Of a DNA stretch of 64,000 nt, positions 9,365 through 17,579 are shown piece after piece. Both the position numbers and the translations under genes were made by a program. The stretch comes from Caenispirillum bisanense (GTDB lineage Bacteria > Pseudomonadota > Alphaproteobacteria > Rhodospirillales > UBA2165): NCBI GenBank assembly GCA_945877815.1, contig CAMDWJ010000018.1:21044-85043 (forward strand), in the 5' to 3' direction. Numbering within the stretch: the first letter of the stretch is position 1; every line of letters starts with the position of its first letter. The notes below the pieces were generated by a model. The model did no database searches, was not told the DNA's origin, and saw only the letters and a list, made by a program, of their open reading frames with translations.

Positions 9365-10192
9365 ATGACTGGGGCCCCGACGATCATAGACCGGACGACC
9401 GTTCGGCGGAACCGCGCCCGCGCCGCCGCCGGTTTCGAGGATTTCAATTTTCTCATCGAGAATGCGGCGGACGACATCATGGAACGGCTCGCCGACGTCA
9501 CGCGGCGCTTTCCGCGCGCCCTCGATCTCGGATGCCATACCGGCGCGCTCGGTCGTCGTCTGATGGAACGCGCCGACATCCAATTGCTCATCTCTGCCGA
9601 CAGTTCCCGGGCGATGGCGAAGCAAGCTCCCGGTTTGCGCATCGCCGCCGACGAGGAGTTTCTGCCGATCGCCGACGGTGCGCTCGATTTGATCGTGAGT
9701 TGCCTCACCCTGCATTGGGTCAACGACCTGCCCGGCTGCCTGATCCAGGCGCGGCGGGCGCTGAAACCCGACGGATTGTTCCTGGCCGCCATGTTCGGCG
9801 GCGCCACCTTGCGCGAATTGCGCGAGGCTTTTTTGGCGGCCGAGGACGAGATCGAAGGCGGCGCCAGCCCGCGCGTCTCGCCCTTCGCCGATGTTCGCGA
9901 TGCCGGCGATCTGCTGTCGCGCGCCGGATTCAAGCTGCCGGTCACCGTGACCGAAACCCTAACGGTATCCTACGAATCGCCCTTCAAACTGATCAGCGAT
10001 CTGAAAGGCATGGGCGAGGCCAACGCGCATGCCCACCGCCGCAAAACTTTCACCCGGCGCGCGACCCTCCTGCGCGCCCTTGCGATCTATCAAGAACGCT
10101 TCGGCGATGCCGAGGGGCGCGTCCCCGCCACCTTCGAGATTGTGACCCTCACCGGCTGGTCGCCGATCGACCCGGCCGCGCGCGCTCGCTAA
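9365..10192 (+). CDS. NDUFAF5-like methyltransferase-domain protein
   Basis: A 275-residue SAM-methyltransferase-fold protein resembling the mitochondrial complex I assembly factor NDUFAF5, whose human version hydroxylates an arginine of the NDUFS7 subunit; alphaproteobacteria carry close homologues. The N-terminus (DRTTVRRNRARAAAGFEDFNFLIENAAD) and SAM motif ALDLGCHTGALGRRLM fit that family better than BioC, as does the later SPFADVRDAGDLLSRAGF. I choose ATG 9365 because the extra nine residues from ATG 9338 have no family match and crowd the divergent comF start. sfsA follows after 8 bp, so the two form an operon. Confidence 0.82.
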   Translation: MTGAPTIIDRTTVRRNRARAAAGFEDFNFLIENAADDIMERLADVTRRFPRALDLGCHTGALGRRLMERADIQLLISADSSRAMAKQAPGLRIAADEEFLPIADGALDLIVSCLTLHWVNDLPGCLIQARRALKPDGLFLAAMFGGATLRELREAFLAAEDEIEGGASPRVSPFADVRDAGDLLSRAGFKLPVTVTETLTVSYESPFKLISDLKGMGEANAHAHRRKTFTRRATLLRALAIYQERFGDAEGRVPATFEIVTLTGWSPIDPAARAR

Positions 10193-10200
10193 GGGCTGCG

Positions 10201-10938
10201 ATGAAATTTCCATCTCCCTTGCTGCGCGGCATCTTGATACAGCGCTATAAACGTTTCCTCGCCGATATTCGGCTAGAGGCCCCTCTTCCCGATGGTCGAC
10301 GCGACATCGTCGCCCATTGCGCCAATTCGGGCTCGATGCTGACCGTCTGCGCGCTGGGTTCCGAGGTCTGGGTTTCGTCCGCCACCAACCCCGAGCGCAA
10401 GCTGCAATTCAGCTGGGAGCTGATCCGGGTCGGGCGCAGCCTCGTCGGCATCAACACAATGCATCCGAACAAACTCGCGGCCGAGGCCATCGCCGATGGA
10501 ACGATCGCTGAGCTTGGCGGTTATGCAACGATCCGGCGCGAGGTGAAATACGGCAAGAATTCGAGGATCGATCTGCTGCTGGAATCGCCCGGACGTCAGC
10601 CCTGTTATGTCGAGGTCAAGAACGTCACACTCGTCCGCCCCGATCGAGCCAAGGGATTGGCCGAATTCCCGGATTCGGTCACCGCGCGAGGCGCCAAGCA
10701 TCTGGACGAATTGATCGATCAGGTGGCCGCGGGCCATCGCGCCGTGATGCTGTATCTCGCGCAACGCGGCGATTGCACCGATTTCGCGCCGGCCGCCGAT
10801 ATCGATCCCGTCTATGCAAAAGGCCTCATAAAGGCCCGCTCAGCCGGGGTGGAGGTTCTCGCTTATGCCTGCCGGGTCACCGCGCGCGATATAAGTGTCG
10901 CCAAACCCATGAATTGCGGGAAAATCGCGATAAATTGA
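10201..10938 (+). CDS. sfsA: SfsA family DNA/RNA nuclease-like protein
   Basis: Homologue of the sugar fermentation stimulation protein SfsA, which has a PD-(D/E)XK-like nuclease core and an OB-like N-terminal domain. The 245-residue product opens with MKFPSPLLRGILIQRYKRFL and has the family blocks HCANSGSMLTVC, the nuclease-like core DLLLESPGRQPCYVEVKNVTL and FPDSVTARGAKHLDEL. The ATG at 10201 lies 8 bp after the methyltransferase gene. map follows after 50 bp in the same direction. The molecular role of SfsA is poorly established. Confidence 0.93.
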   Translation: MKFPSPLLRGILIQRYKRFLADIRLEAPLPDGRRDIVAHCANSGSMLTVCALGSEVWVSSATNPERKLQFSWELIRVGRSLVGINTMHPNKLAAEAIADGTIAELGGYATIRREVKYGKNSRIDLLLESPGRQPCYVEVKNVTLVRPDRAKGLAEFPDSVTARGAKHLDELIDQVAAGHRAVMLYLAQRGDCTDFAPAADIDPVYAKGLIKARSAGVEVLAYACRVTARDISVAKPMNCGKIAIN

Positions 10939-10988
10939 AGCTCGGCTTTCCCAAACCGATATGAAATAATCGCCACCCACGCAAAAGA

Positions 10989-11825
10989 GTGGCGAACAAA
11001 GGCGGACGGAACGTGGACGCGGAAACAAGGTCGATCAAGATTCACGGCGCAGCCGACTTCGCCGCCATGCGCCGAGCCGGACGGCTCGCTGCGGAAACGC
11101 TCGATTACATCACCCCGTTCGTGGTGCCGGGCGTGACGACCGGCGAGCTTGACCGCCTATGCGCCGAATTCGTCGATCAGCGTGGTGCCCGCTCCGGCCC
11201 GCTCAACTATCGCGGCTTCCCGAAATCGATCTGCACCTCGGTCAATCACGTGGTGTGTCACGGCATTCCGGGCGAAAAGATTCTGGTAGAGGGCGACGTC
11301 GTGAATATCGACGTCACGCCCGTTCTCGACGGCTGGCACGGCGACACCTCGCGTATGTTTCCGGTGGGCGCAGTCAGCGTCAAAGTCGAACGCCTTGTCG
11401 ACGTGACCTACGACGCCATGATGTGCGGCATCGCCGCCATCAAGCCGGGGGCCACGGTCGGCGATATCGGCCATGCCATCGAAACTTTCGTGCGCCCGTT
11501 CCGCTATTCCGTCGTGCGCGATTTCTGTGGCCACGGCGTCGGACGCATTTTCCACGATGCCCCCAATATCTTGCATTTCGGCCGGCCAGGCGAAGGCCCC
11601 GTGCTGCGCGCCGGCATGTTCTTCACCGTGGAGCCGATGATCAATATCGGCCGGCCCGAAGTGAAAATCCTGTCCGACGGCTGGACCGCAGTTACCAAGG
11701 ATCGCTCGCTGTCGGCGCAGTTCGAACACACCATCGGCGTGACCGAGGACGGCTGCGAGATATTCACCACCTCGCCCGCCGGATTGGACAAGCCGCCCTA
11801 CGGCGCCAAACCCGCGAGAGATTGA
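10989..11825 (+). CDS. map: Methionine aminopeptidase type I
   Basis: Removes N-terminal methionine from nascent proteins. The 278-residue enzyme has all five metal ligands in family context: Asp in VNIDVTPVLDGWHGD (two Asp), His in CGHGVGRIFH, Glu in FTVEPMINIG and Glu in SAQFEHTIGV. The substrate His is in SVNHVVCHGIP. The open frame begins at GTG 10989; no ATG lies at the expected N-terminus. It sits after sfsA and before the convergent toxin-antitoxin pair. Confidence 0.95.
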   Translation: MANKGGRNVDAETRSIKIHGAADFAAMRRAGRLAAETLDYITPFVVPGVTTGELDRLCAEFVDQRGARSGPLNYRGFPKSICTSVNHVVCHGIPGEKILVEGDVVNIDVTPVLDGWHGDTSRMFPVGAVSVKVERLVDVTYDAMMCGIAAIKPGATVGDIGHAIETFVRPFRYSVVRDFCGHGVGRIFHDAPNILHFGRPGEGPVLRAGMFFTVEPMINIGRPEVKILSDGWTAVTKDRSLSAQFEHTIGVTEDGCEIFTTSPAGLDKPPYGAKPARD

Positions 11826-11866
11826 CCTCTGCAAGAGGAGAGATCCCCGTCACCTGCCGACACGGT

Positions 11867-12304
11867 TCAATTGTCGCAAGAAATGATCCGCCCCGCACGT
11901 GCCTTCTGTCGAGCGAGAATCCCATCGCGCAATTTCTCGAACAAGGTGCGCGGCAACATGCCGTAATCGTATCGGCTTGGTTCGCCCGGAATGGGCCGCA
12001 AATCGTATCCAGGCCAAGCGAGGCGATTGAATTCATCGAGACGGAGCCAATGCCGGCCGCTGTCCAAGCCGAGCGATTTGCACGTCGCGGCCGGAATTTC
12101 GATGGATGCCGTCGGATCTTCGGGCGGCCAGCGCGTGATCGGAGCGACGATGGTGTCGATGTCGCCGGATGGATCACGATGCGCAGCGACAACAACGGCG
12201 CAGGGGCGATCCTTGGAGCTCTCGCTCGCCCCTTCCGCTTCTTCGTTGCTCCATAAAAAACTGTAACGGATCACCAAGCCCGGTTTCGGGATAGGGAGAT
12301 TCAT
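11867..12304 (-). CDS. PemK/MazF-like toxin of a type II toxin-antitoxin pair (putative)
   Basis: A 145-residue protein with the sequence plan of PemK-like growth inhibitors: a short N-terminal strand (PKPGLVIRYSFLW), then KDRPCAVVVAAHRD, comparable to the RPALVV strand of MazF, and a TIVAPITRWP strand. In the known family these are ribosome-dependent or free endoribonucleases. Its start overlaps the stop of the upstream Phd/YefM-like antitoxin by ATGA, the classic coupled order with antitoxin first. The toxin assignment rests on this context plus weak motif similarity, so activity is an inference. Confidence 0.62.
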   Translation of the reverse strand: MNLPIPKPGLVIRYSFLWSNEEAEGASESSKDRPCAVVVAAHRDPSGDIDTIVAPITRWPPEDPTASIEIPAATCKSLGLDSGRHWLRLDEFNRLAWPGYDLRPIPGEPSRYDYGMLPRTLFEKLRDGILARQKARAGRIISCDN

Positions 12305-12555
12305 TTAGGCTCGGCGCCGTACTCCACCGTCTCAATCGCCGCAACCACGTCGTTCGGAAGATCGCCCACGACGAGCGATTGCCTTTCCCGGCGCTTGAGT
12401 AGTTCGTAGTGCGCCGCTTCGCTCGCCGAAAGATAGGCCCCAATCACCCTTCCATGGCTGGTCACACGAATGATCTTCTCCGCTATGGCCTCTTCGCGAT
12501 AGCGTGCGAAATTCCGGGAAAACTCAGTCGCGGGGACGTCGCGGTTCTGTACCAT
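12301..12555 (-). CDS. Phd/YefM-like antitoxin
   Basis: An 84-residue protein beginning MVQNRDVPATEFSRNFARYREEA. The N-terminal strand-helix with ATEFSRNF and the following VTSHGRVIGAYLSA block match Phd/YefM antitoxins, which bind their own promoter with the N-terminal domain and neutralise the toxin with the C-terminal tail. I choose ATG 12555 over a 14-residue longer form because a clear Shine-Dalgarno AAGGAG lies 6 bp before it (12562-12567). A palindrome that overlaps the predicted promoter sits just upstream, fitting autoregulation. Confidence 0.78.
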   Translation of the reverse strand: MVQNRDVPATEFSRNFARYREEAIAEKIIRVTSHGRVIGAYLSASEAAHYELLKRRERQSLVVGDLPNDVVAAIETVEYGAEPK

Positions 12556-12572
12556 GCTAGGCTCCTTATGAC

Positions 12573-12605
12573 TGCGTAAAATACGAATTTTACACATTTT
12601 ATCAA
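12573..12605 (-). promoter_or_regulatory. Promoter and palindromic operator of the toxin-antitoxin pair
   Basis: An inverted repeat with 10-base arms, TGCGTAAAAT (12573-12582) and ATTTTACACA (12587-12596), has a 4-base spacer and one mismatch. On the minus strand it overlaps a plausible promoter: -35 TTGATA (12600-12605), 16-bp spacer, -10 TATTTT (12578-12583). The antitoxin ATG is at 12555. An operator lying across the -10 and spacer is the usual arrangement for antitoxin autorepression. The palindrome is directly visible; its function is inferred. Confidence 0.6.
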
Positions 12606-12693
12606 GGATTCGCCCCGCAACCGGGCCTCCCGTCGGATCGGCGCGCGCGAGGCGGGGTACCCTGAACCCGAATGCCGATGCTAAGGTTTAGCA

Positions 12694-13395
12694 ATGGCGA
12701 AAAGCGAACCCGACGACAAGGAAAGGCCGGATCATCTCGGCCATCGCGAGCGGCTCCGCGAACGGTTTCTGGCCGGCGGAGCAGACGCTCTTCCCGATTA
12801 CGAGATGCTCGAATTGCTCCTGTTCATGGCGCAGCCTCGGCGCGACATGAAGCCCGTCGCCAAACGCCTGATGACGCGCTTCGGCACCTACGCCAAGGTC
12901 ATCAGCGCATCGTCCGACGAACTGCGCACTGTCGAGGGCGTCGGCGAATCCCTCATCGCCACATTGAAGATCGTGCGCGACGCGGCGGTGCGGCTCGCCC
13001 GACACGAACTCACCCAACGTAATATCATCTCCTCATGGGAAGACTTAATCGGGTATTGCCGCGCGACCATGGGGCGCGAGAACGTCGAACAATTCCGCAT
13101 CTTCTTCCTCGACCGCAAAAACGCGCTGATCAAGGACGAGGAGCTGCAGCGCGGCACGGTCGATCAAACGGCCGTCTATCCGCGCGAAGTAATCAAACGC
13201 GCGCTTGAATTACACGCCAGCGCGATCATCATGGCGCACAACCATCCGTCGGGCGACACCACGCCGTCGCGCGGCGATATCGAGATGACGCGACTGGTCA
13301 AGGAAGCCTGCGAAAAGATCGGCATCGCCTTGCACGATCACGTCATCATATCGGCGGCGGGGGCGACAAGCTTCCGTTCGCTTGGACTTATATAA
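12694..13395 (+). CDS. radC: RadC/JAB-domain (MPN) protein
   Basis: A 233-residue RadC family protein. The N-terminal half has a helix-hairpin-helix-like region (DELRTVEGVGESLIATLKI). The C-terminal half is a JAB1/MPN+ domain with the metal motif MAHNHPSGDTTPSRGD (HxH followed by Asp) and the upstream catalytic Glu in YPREVIKRALELHAS. It was once linked to DNA repair, but its role is unsettled. It lies divergently from the toxin-antitoxin promoter. A GST gene follows after 15 bp. Confidence 0.93.
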   Translation: MAKSEPDDKERPDHLGHRERLRERFLAGGADALPDYEMLELLLFMAQPRRDMKPVAKRLMTRFGTYAKVISASSDELRTVEGVGESLIATLKIVRDAAVRLARHELTQRNIISSWEDLIGYCRATMGRENVEQFRIFFLDRKNALIKDEELQRGTVDQTAVYPREVIKRALELHASAIIMAHNHPSGDTTPSRGDIEMTRLVKEACEKIGIALHDHVIISAAGATSFRSLGLI

Positions 13396-13410
13396 AGGGG
13401 GAACCAGACC

Positions 13411-14019
13411 ATGCCGATGATACTTCGCTCCGCCGTCGCCTCGCCCTATTCGCGCAAGGTGAAGATCGCGGCCTATCATTTGGGGCTGGCCGACAAGATC
13501 GAGACCCGCCTGCTCAACAGCACCGACCCCAACGATCCGATCAAGGAGCAAAATCCGCTCGGCAAGATCCCGGCCCTGGTGCTGGAAACCGGCCGCACGA
13601 TCTACGACAGCCGCGTCATCGTCGAATATCTCGACACACTCGCGGGCGGCGGCAAGATCATCCCGACGGAGACCGACGCGCGCTTCGAAGCACTCACCAC
13701 GGCGGCGCTGGCCGACGGCATCCTCGATGCCGCCATCCTTATCGTCTACGAGGGCCGCTATCGCCCGGACCAGACGCCCTACGGGCCGTGGCTCGATTTT
13801 CAGCGCGGCAAGATCGAACGTGCGCTTGCCGCCCTCGTCGCCGAGCCGACGGCGCTTTGGCCGGTCACGGTCGGCAATATCGGTGTGGCCTGCGCGCTCG
13901 GCTATCTCGATTTCCGCAAGCAGGTCGATTGGCGGGCGAAATATCCGGCACTGATCGGCTGGCTCGATTCTTTTCGCGCCGCAGTCCCCGCCTACGACAA
14001 GACCCGTCCGGAAGGCTGA
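13411..14019 (+). CDS. Glutathione S-transferase family protein
   Basis: A 202-residue cytosolic GST. The N-terminal thioredoxin-like domain (1-80) starts MPMILRSAVASPYSRKVKIAAYHLGL, with SPYSRK in the active-site position, then has the cis-proline loop GKIPALVLETG and the glutathione-contacting motif IYDSRVIVEYLD. The C-terminal all-helical domain follows from about residue 90. Alphaproteobacteria carry many GST paralogues and the substrate cannot be read here. An AAGGGGGA stretch precedes the ATG. It follows radC and converges on the dioxygenase gene with 3 bp between. Confidence 0.88.
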   Translation: MPMILRSAVASPYSRKVKIAAYHLGLADKIETRLLNSTDPNDPIKEQNPLGKIPALVLETGRTIYDSRVIVEYLDTLAGGGKIIPTETDARFEALTTAALADGILDAAILIVYEGRYRPDQTPYGPWLDFQRGKIERALAALVAEPTALWPVTVGNIGVACALGYLDFRKQVDWRAKYPALIGWLDSFRAAVPAYDKTRPEG

Positions 14020-14022
14020 TCG

Positions 14023-14889
14023 CTAAACCGGGCTCGGGCCTTTGATCGTCGTGCGGTGCATGTGGCGAATATATTTGGGATCGTAGAGCGTCGCGTGATG
14101 CATGGTGCCGCGATTGTCCCAACACAGATAATCGCGGGGCTTCCACGCATGCGTATAGAGCAGCTCCGGTTTCAGGCAATGGGCGAATAGCTCGGCGAGC
14201 AGCGCATCGCTCTCCGCCTCCTCGACACTGTCGATACGGAAAGTGAATCCCGGATTAATATAGAGTGCGCGGCGCCCGGTATCCTCGTTGGTGCGCACAA
14301 TGGGATGGCGCACATCGGGCAGGCGCGCTTTCTGTTCATCCGTCAATTGCGGCCGGATGCCGGGCTTGCTTTCGTTCCGCACGTAATTGCGCACATAGGA
14401 ATGAAAGGCATGCCGCCCCTCGATGCGCGCCTTGGTCGCGGGCGGTAAACTCTCAAAAGCGCGATACATATCGACGAACAGGGTATCGCCGCCTGCAGGC
14501 GGAATGCGCACGGCATACAGCATGGTGCCGAGGGACGGATGGTCCATATAGGACAGATCGGAATGCCAATAGCGCCCGGCATCCTCGAACCCGACGGCGG
14601 TGCCGTCGGCGCGTTTTTCGTTCGACAGCAGCAAGACTTCGGGATGGTCCGGCAATTGGAATTGCGCCAGCACATGAATCTGCAAATCGCCGAAGCGGCG
14701 GCTGAAGGCGACCTGATCGGCGGGCGGCAAATCCTGATCGCGGATCACCATGACAGCATTTTCAAACCAGGCACGGCGCAGGATCTCGAAATCCTGTGCG
14801 GACAAGGGTTCGCGCAGATCGAGCCCCAGCACCTCGATGCCGAAACCGTCGCTCAGGGGGCGAATATCGAACTTCGTTTTTACCGTCAT
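14023..14889 (-). CDS. TauD/TfdA family Fe(II)/2-oxoglutarate dioxygenase
   Basis: A 288-residue non-haem iron oxygenase. The iron ligands are visible: His and Asp in YWHSDLSY and the distal His in GTMHHATLYD. The 2-oxoglutarate-binding Arg lies in the C-terminal RHMHRTTIKG. In this family the enzymes hydroxylate sulfonates, phenoxyacids, sulfate esters and similar compounds; the substrate here is unknown. It is divergent from an MFS carrier with 84 bp between, so the two may be co-regulated and the carrier may import the substrate. Confidence 0.88.
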   Translation of the reverse strand: MTVKTKFDIRPLSDGFGIEVLGLDLREPLSAQDFEILRRAWFENAVMVIRDQDLPPADQVAFSRRFGDLQIHVLAQFQLPDHPEVLLLSNEKRADGTAVGFEDAGRYWHSDLSYMDHPSLGTMLYAVRIPPAGGDTLFVDMYRAFESLPPATKARIEGRHAFHSYVRNYVRNESKPGIRPQLTDEQKARLPDVRHPIVRTNEDTGRRALYINPGFTFRIDSVEEAESDALLAELFAHCLKPELLYTHAWKPRDYLCWDNRGTMHHATLYDPKYIRHMHRTTIKGPSPV

Positions 14890-14973
14890 GGAGAGCCTTG
14901 AATTAGAGTGCGAATTGCGACCTGATCGAGCTTAAGCCGTCGCATCCGTCCGAACCAGCCGCAACGGAAAACC

Positions 14974-16212
14974 ATGGGGATCGTTGTCACGCTGCGCGTG
15001 TTCATGCCGTTCGCGCTCGGCTATTACATGTCCTACGTCTTTCGTGCCATCAACGCGGTGATGGCGCCCGATCTGGTGCGCGATTTCGCGCTCGACGCCA
15101 ACGATCTCGGCCTGCTGACCAGCACCTATTTCCTGACCTTCGCCGCCGTGCAGTTGCCGCTCGGCGTGATACTCGACCGGGCTGGCCCGCGCCGGACCGA
15201 AACCGTTCTGCTGATGGTGGCGGCCATCGGCGCGATTGTTTTCGCCACCGCCACCTCGCTCACCGGGCTCGCGATCGGGCGCGGGCTGATCGGCGTCGGC
15301 GTGTCGGCCTGCCTGATGGCGGCGGTGACCGCCTTCGCGCGGGTCTATCCGCCCGAGCGGCTGGCGCTGGTGAACGGCTGGGTCTTCACTGCGGGCGGAC
15401 TCGGCGCGATCACCGCCACCACGCCGGTGGAAATCGCGCTCGGCTTTACCGATTGGCGCGGGGTGTTTTTGGTCCTGGCCGGCGTCACGGCCCTGGCCGG
15501 GGCGGTAATCTATTTCGTCGCCCAAGACCGCGCAGCCGCCGACCGGATCGCAGAGAAACCCGGGTTGGCCACGCAAATCGGCGAGATCCGGCAAATCCTC
15601 GCCCATCCCGCCTTCGTGCGCTATATCCCGCTCGCCATCGTCACCCAAAGCGCCAATCTCTCCATGCCGACCCTATGGGCCGGGCCGTGGCTGAGGGATG
15701 TCGCCGGGCTCGACAGGGCGACTACCGCAACGACGCTGATGCTGATCGCCTGCGGTCTGATGGCCGGATTTTTCACCTGGGGCCTGCTCGCAGAGCGCCT
15801 GGCGCGGCGCGGCATCGATACCGCCACGACGATGGTCGGCGTGTCGATCGTCTACATGATCGTGCAGCTGACCATCATCCTTGGCATCTTCGATTCGCCT
15901 CGCGTCCTGTGGGTTCTGTTCTCCTTCACAGGTACCATCGGCTCGCTCGCTTATGCGGCCTTGTCGCAGCAATTTCCGGCGCGGCTTGCGGGCCGGGTCA
16001 ATACTGTGTTGAACCTTTTCGTCTTCCTGGGCGCCTTCGCCGCGCAATGGGGCATCGGCGCGATCATCGATCTGTGGCCGCACACCGAAACTGGGCAGTT
16101 CGCCAAGGATGGCTATGACGCGGCCTTCGCCGCCATGCTGGCCATTGAGGTGGCGGCGGCGCTGTGGCTCGGCTTCATGCGCACCTTTCGGCCATCCAGC
16201 CTTTCAAAATAG
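14974..16212 (+). CDS. Major facilitator superfamily transporter
   Basis: A 412-residue inner-membrane carrier with about 12 predicted membrane segments. The motif A region between segments 2 and 3 reads GVILDRAGPRRTE. The N-terminus (LGYYMSYVFRAINAVMAPDL) resembles the nitrate/sugar-phosphate side of the superfamily, but no substrate motif is decisive. It is divergent from the TauD-like dioxygenase, which hints at a shared substrate, and is followed 25 bp later by purB in the same direction. Confidence 0.87.
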   Translation: MGIVVTLRVFMPFALGYYMSYVFRAINAVMAPDLVRDFALDANDLGLLTSTYFLTFAAVQLPLGVILDRAGPRRTETVLLMVAAIGAIVFATATSLTGLAIGRGLIGVGVSACLMAAVTAFARVYPPERLALVNGWVFTAGGLGAITATTPVEIALGFTDWRGVFLVLAGVTALAGAVIYFVAQDRAAADRIAEKPGLATQIGEIRQILAHPAFVRYIPLAIVTQSANLSMPTLWAGPWLRDVAGLDRATTATTLMLIACGLMAGFFTWGLLAERLARRGIDTATTMVGVSIVYMIVQLTIILGIFDSPRVLWVLFSFTGTIGSLAYAALSQQFPARLAGRVNTVLNLFVFLGAFAAQWGIGAIIDLWPHTETGQFAKDGYDAAFAAMLAIEVAAALWLGFMRTFRPSSLSK

Positions 16213-16237
16213 GCCCCCTGCGTGATATAGGAGCCGC

Positions 16238-17572
16238 ATGATCCCACGTTATTCCAGACCCGACATGGCCGCCATTTGGGAGGCCGCAAACCGATTTCGC
16301 ATTTGGTTCGAAATCGAGGCCCATGCCTGCGACGCGCAAGCTGCCCTTGGAGTCATTCCCAAGGAAGCCGCGGCCGAGATCTGGGCCAAGGGAACCAAAC
16401 CCTATACGCCCGAGCGGATCGCGCGCATCGATGAAATCGAGGCCGAGACCAAGCACGACGTCATCGCCTTCACCACCGAATTGGCCGAACAGATCGGCGA
16501 GGCCGCGCGCTTCGTGCACCAGGGCATGACGTCATCCGACGTGCTCGATACCTGTTTCTCGGTCCAACTCACCCAGGCCGCCGACATCCTGATCGCCGAT
16601 GTGGACAAGGTTCTGACCGCGCTCAAGAAACGCGCGTTCGAGTTCAAGGATACGCCCTGCATCGGGCGTAGCCACGGCATCCATGCCGAGCCGACGACCT
16701 TCGGGCTGAAGCTCGCCGGGCATTACGCCGAATTCCAGCGCGCCCATGCGCGGCTGATCGCGGCGCGCGCAGAAATCGCCACTTGCGCCATCTCAGGTGC
16801 GGTCGGCACCTTCGCCAATATAGATCCCTCGGTCGAAGTCTATGTCGCCGAACAGCTCGGCCTCGAACCCGAGCCGGTCTCCACGCAGGTCATCCCGCGC
16901 GACCGCCATGCGATGTTTTTCGCGACCCTCGCCGTGGTCGCGGCCAGCGTCGAACGGCTCGCCACCGAGATTCGCCATCTGCAACGCACCGAAGTGCGCG
17001 AAGCCGAAGAGTTTTTCTCGACCGGGCAGAAGGGCTCGTCGGCCATGCCGCACAAGCGCAATCCGGTGCTGACGGAAAATCTGACCGGTCTCGCCCGCAC
17101 CGTGCGCGCGGCCGTCGTGCCCGCGCTTGAAAACGTGGCGCTGTGGCACGAACGCGATATTTCGCATTCCTCGGTCGAGCGCATGATCGCGCCCGATTCG
17201 ACGGTGACGCTCGATTTCGCGCTCAACCGCCTGGCCGGCGTGGTGGAAAAACTGCTCGTTTATCCAGAACAGATGCTCGCCAATTTGAACAAGCTCGGCG
17301 GTTTGGTGTTTTCGGGCCGCGTGTTGCTGGCGCTGACGCAAGCCGATGTCAGCCGCGAGGATGCCTACCGCATCGTGCAGACCAACGCGATGAAGGTGTG
17401 GACAGAGGGAGCAGATTTTCGCACGCTGCTGAATGCCGATCCCAAAGTCACCTCGATCATGAGCAAGGCGCAGCTCGATGAGGTGTTCGAGGTGAGCTAT
17501 CACACCAAAAACGTGGACACGATTTTCGCCCGCGTGTTCGAACCCCAGGCGATTCGGCGGGCAGCTCAGTAG
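16238..17572 (+). CDS. purB: Adenylosuccinate lyase
   Basis: Catalyses two fumarate-releasing steps of purine synthesis (SAICAR to AICAR, and adenylosuccinate to AMP). The 444-residue protein carries the fumarase/lyase signature GSSAMPHKRNP, the catalytic His in QGMTSSDVLD and GRSHGIHAEPT, and the N-terminal block MIPRYSRPDMAAIWE typical of the Bacillus-type PurB. It ends 7 bp before the convergent membrane-protein gene. purD lies at 33 kb on the other strand. Confidence 0.96.
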   Translation: MIPRYSRPDMAAIWEAANRFRIWFEIEAHACDAQAALGVIPKEAAAEIWAKGTKPYTPERIARIDEIEAETKHDVIAFTTELAEQIGEAARFVHQGMTSSDVLDTCFSVQLTQAADILIADVDKVLTALKKRAFEFKDTPCIGRSHGIHAEPTTFGLKLAGHYAEFQRAHARLIAARAEIATCAISGAVGTFANIDPSVEVYVAEQLGLEPEPVSTQVIPRDRHAMFFATLAVVAASVERLATEIRHLQRTEVREAEEFFSTGQKGSSAMPHKRNPVLTENLTGLARTVRAAVVPALENVALWHERDISHSSVERMIAPDSTVTLDFALNRLAGVVEKLLVYPEQMLANLNKLGGLVFSGRVLLALTQADVSREDAYRIVQTNAMKVWTEGADFRTLLNADPKVTSIMSKAQLDEVFEVSYHTKNVDTIFARVFEPQAIRRAAQ

Positions 17573-17579
17573 AACCTGG

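Noticed and set aside
9349..10200. Extended frame fused in front of sfsA
   Set aside because: The upstream part is an alternative frame of the NDUFAF5-like gene with Arg/Pro-rich noise; sfsA has its own ATG at 10201 matching the family N-terminus.
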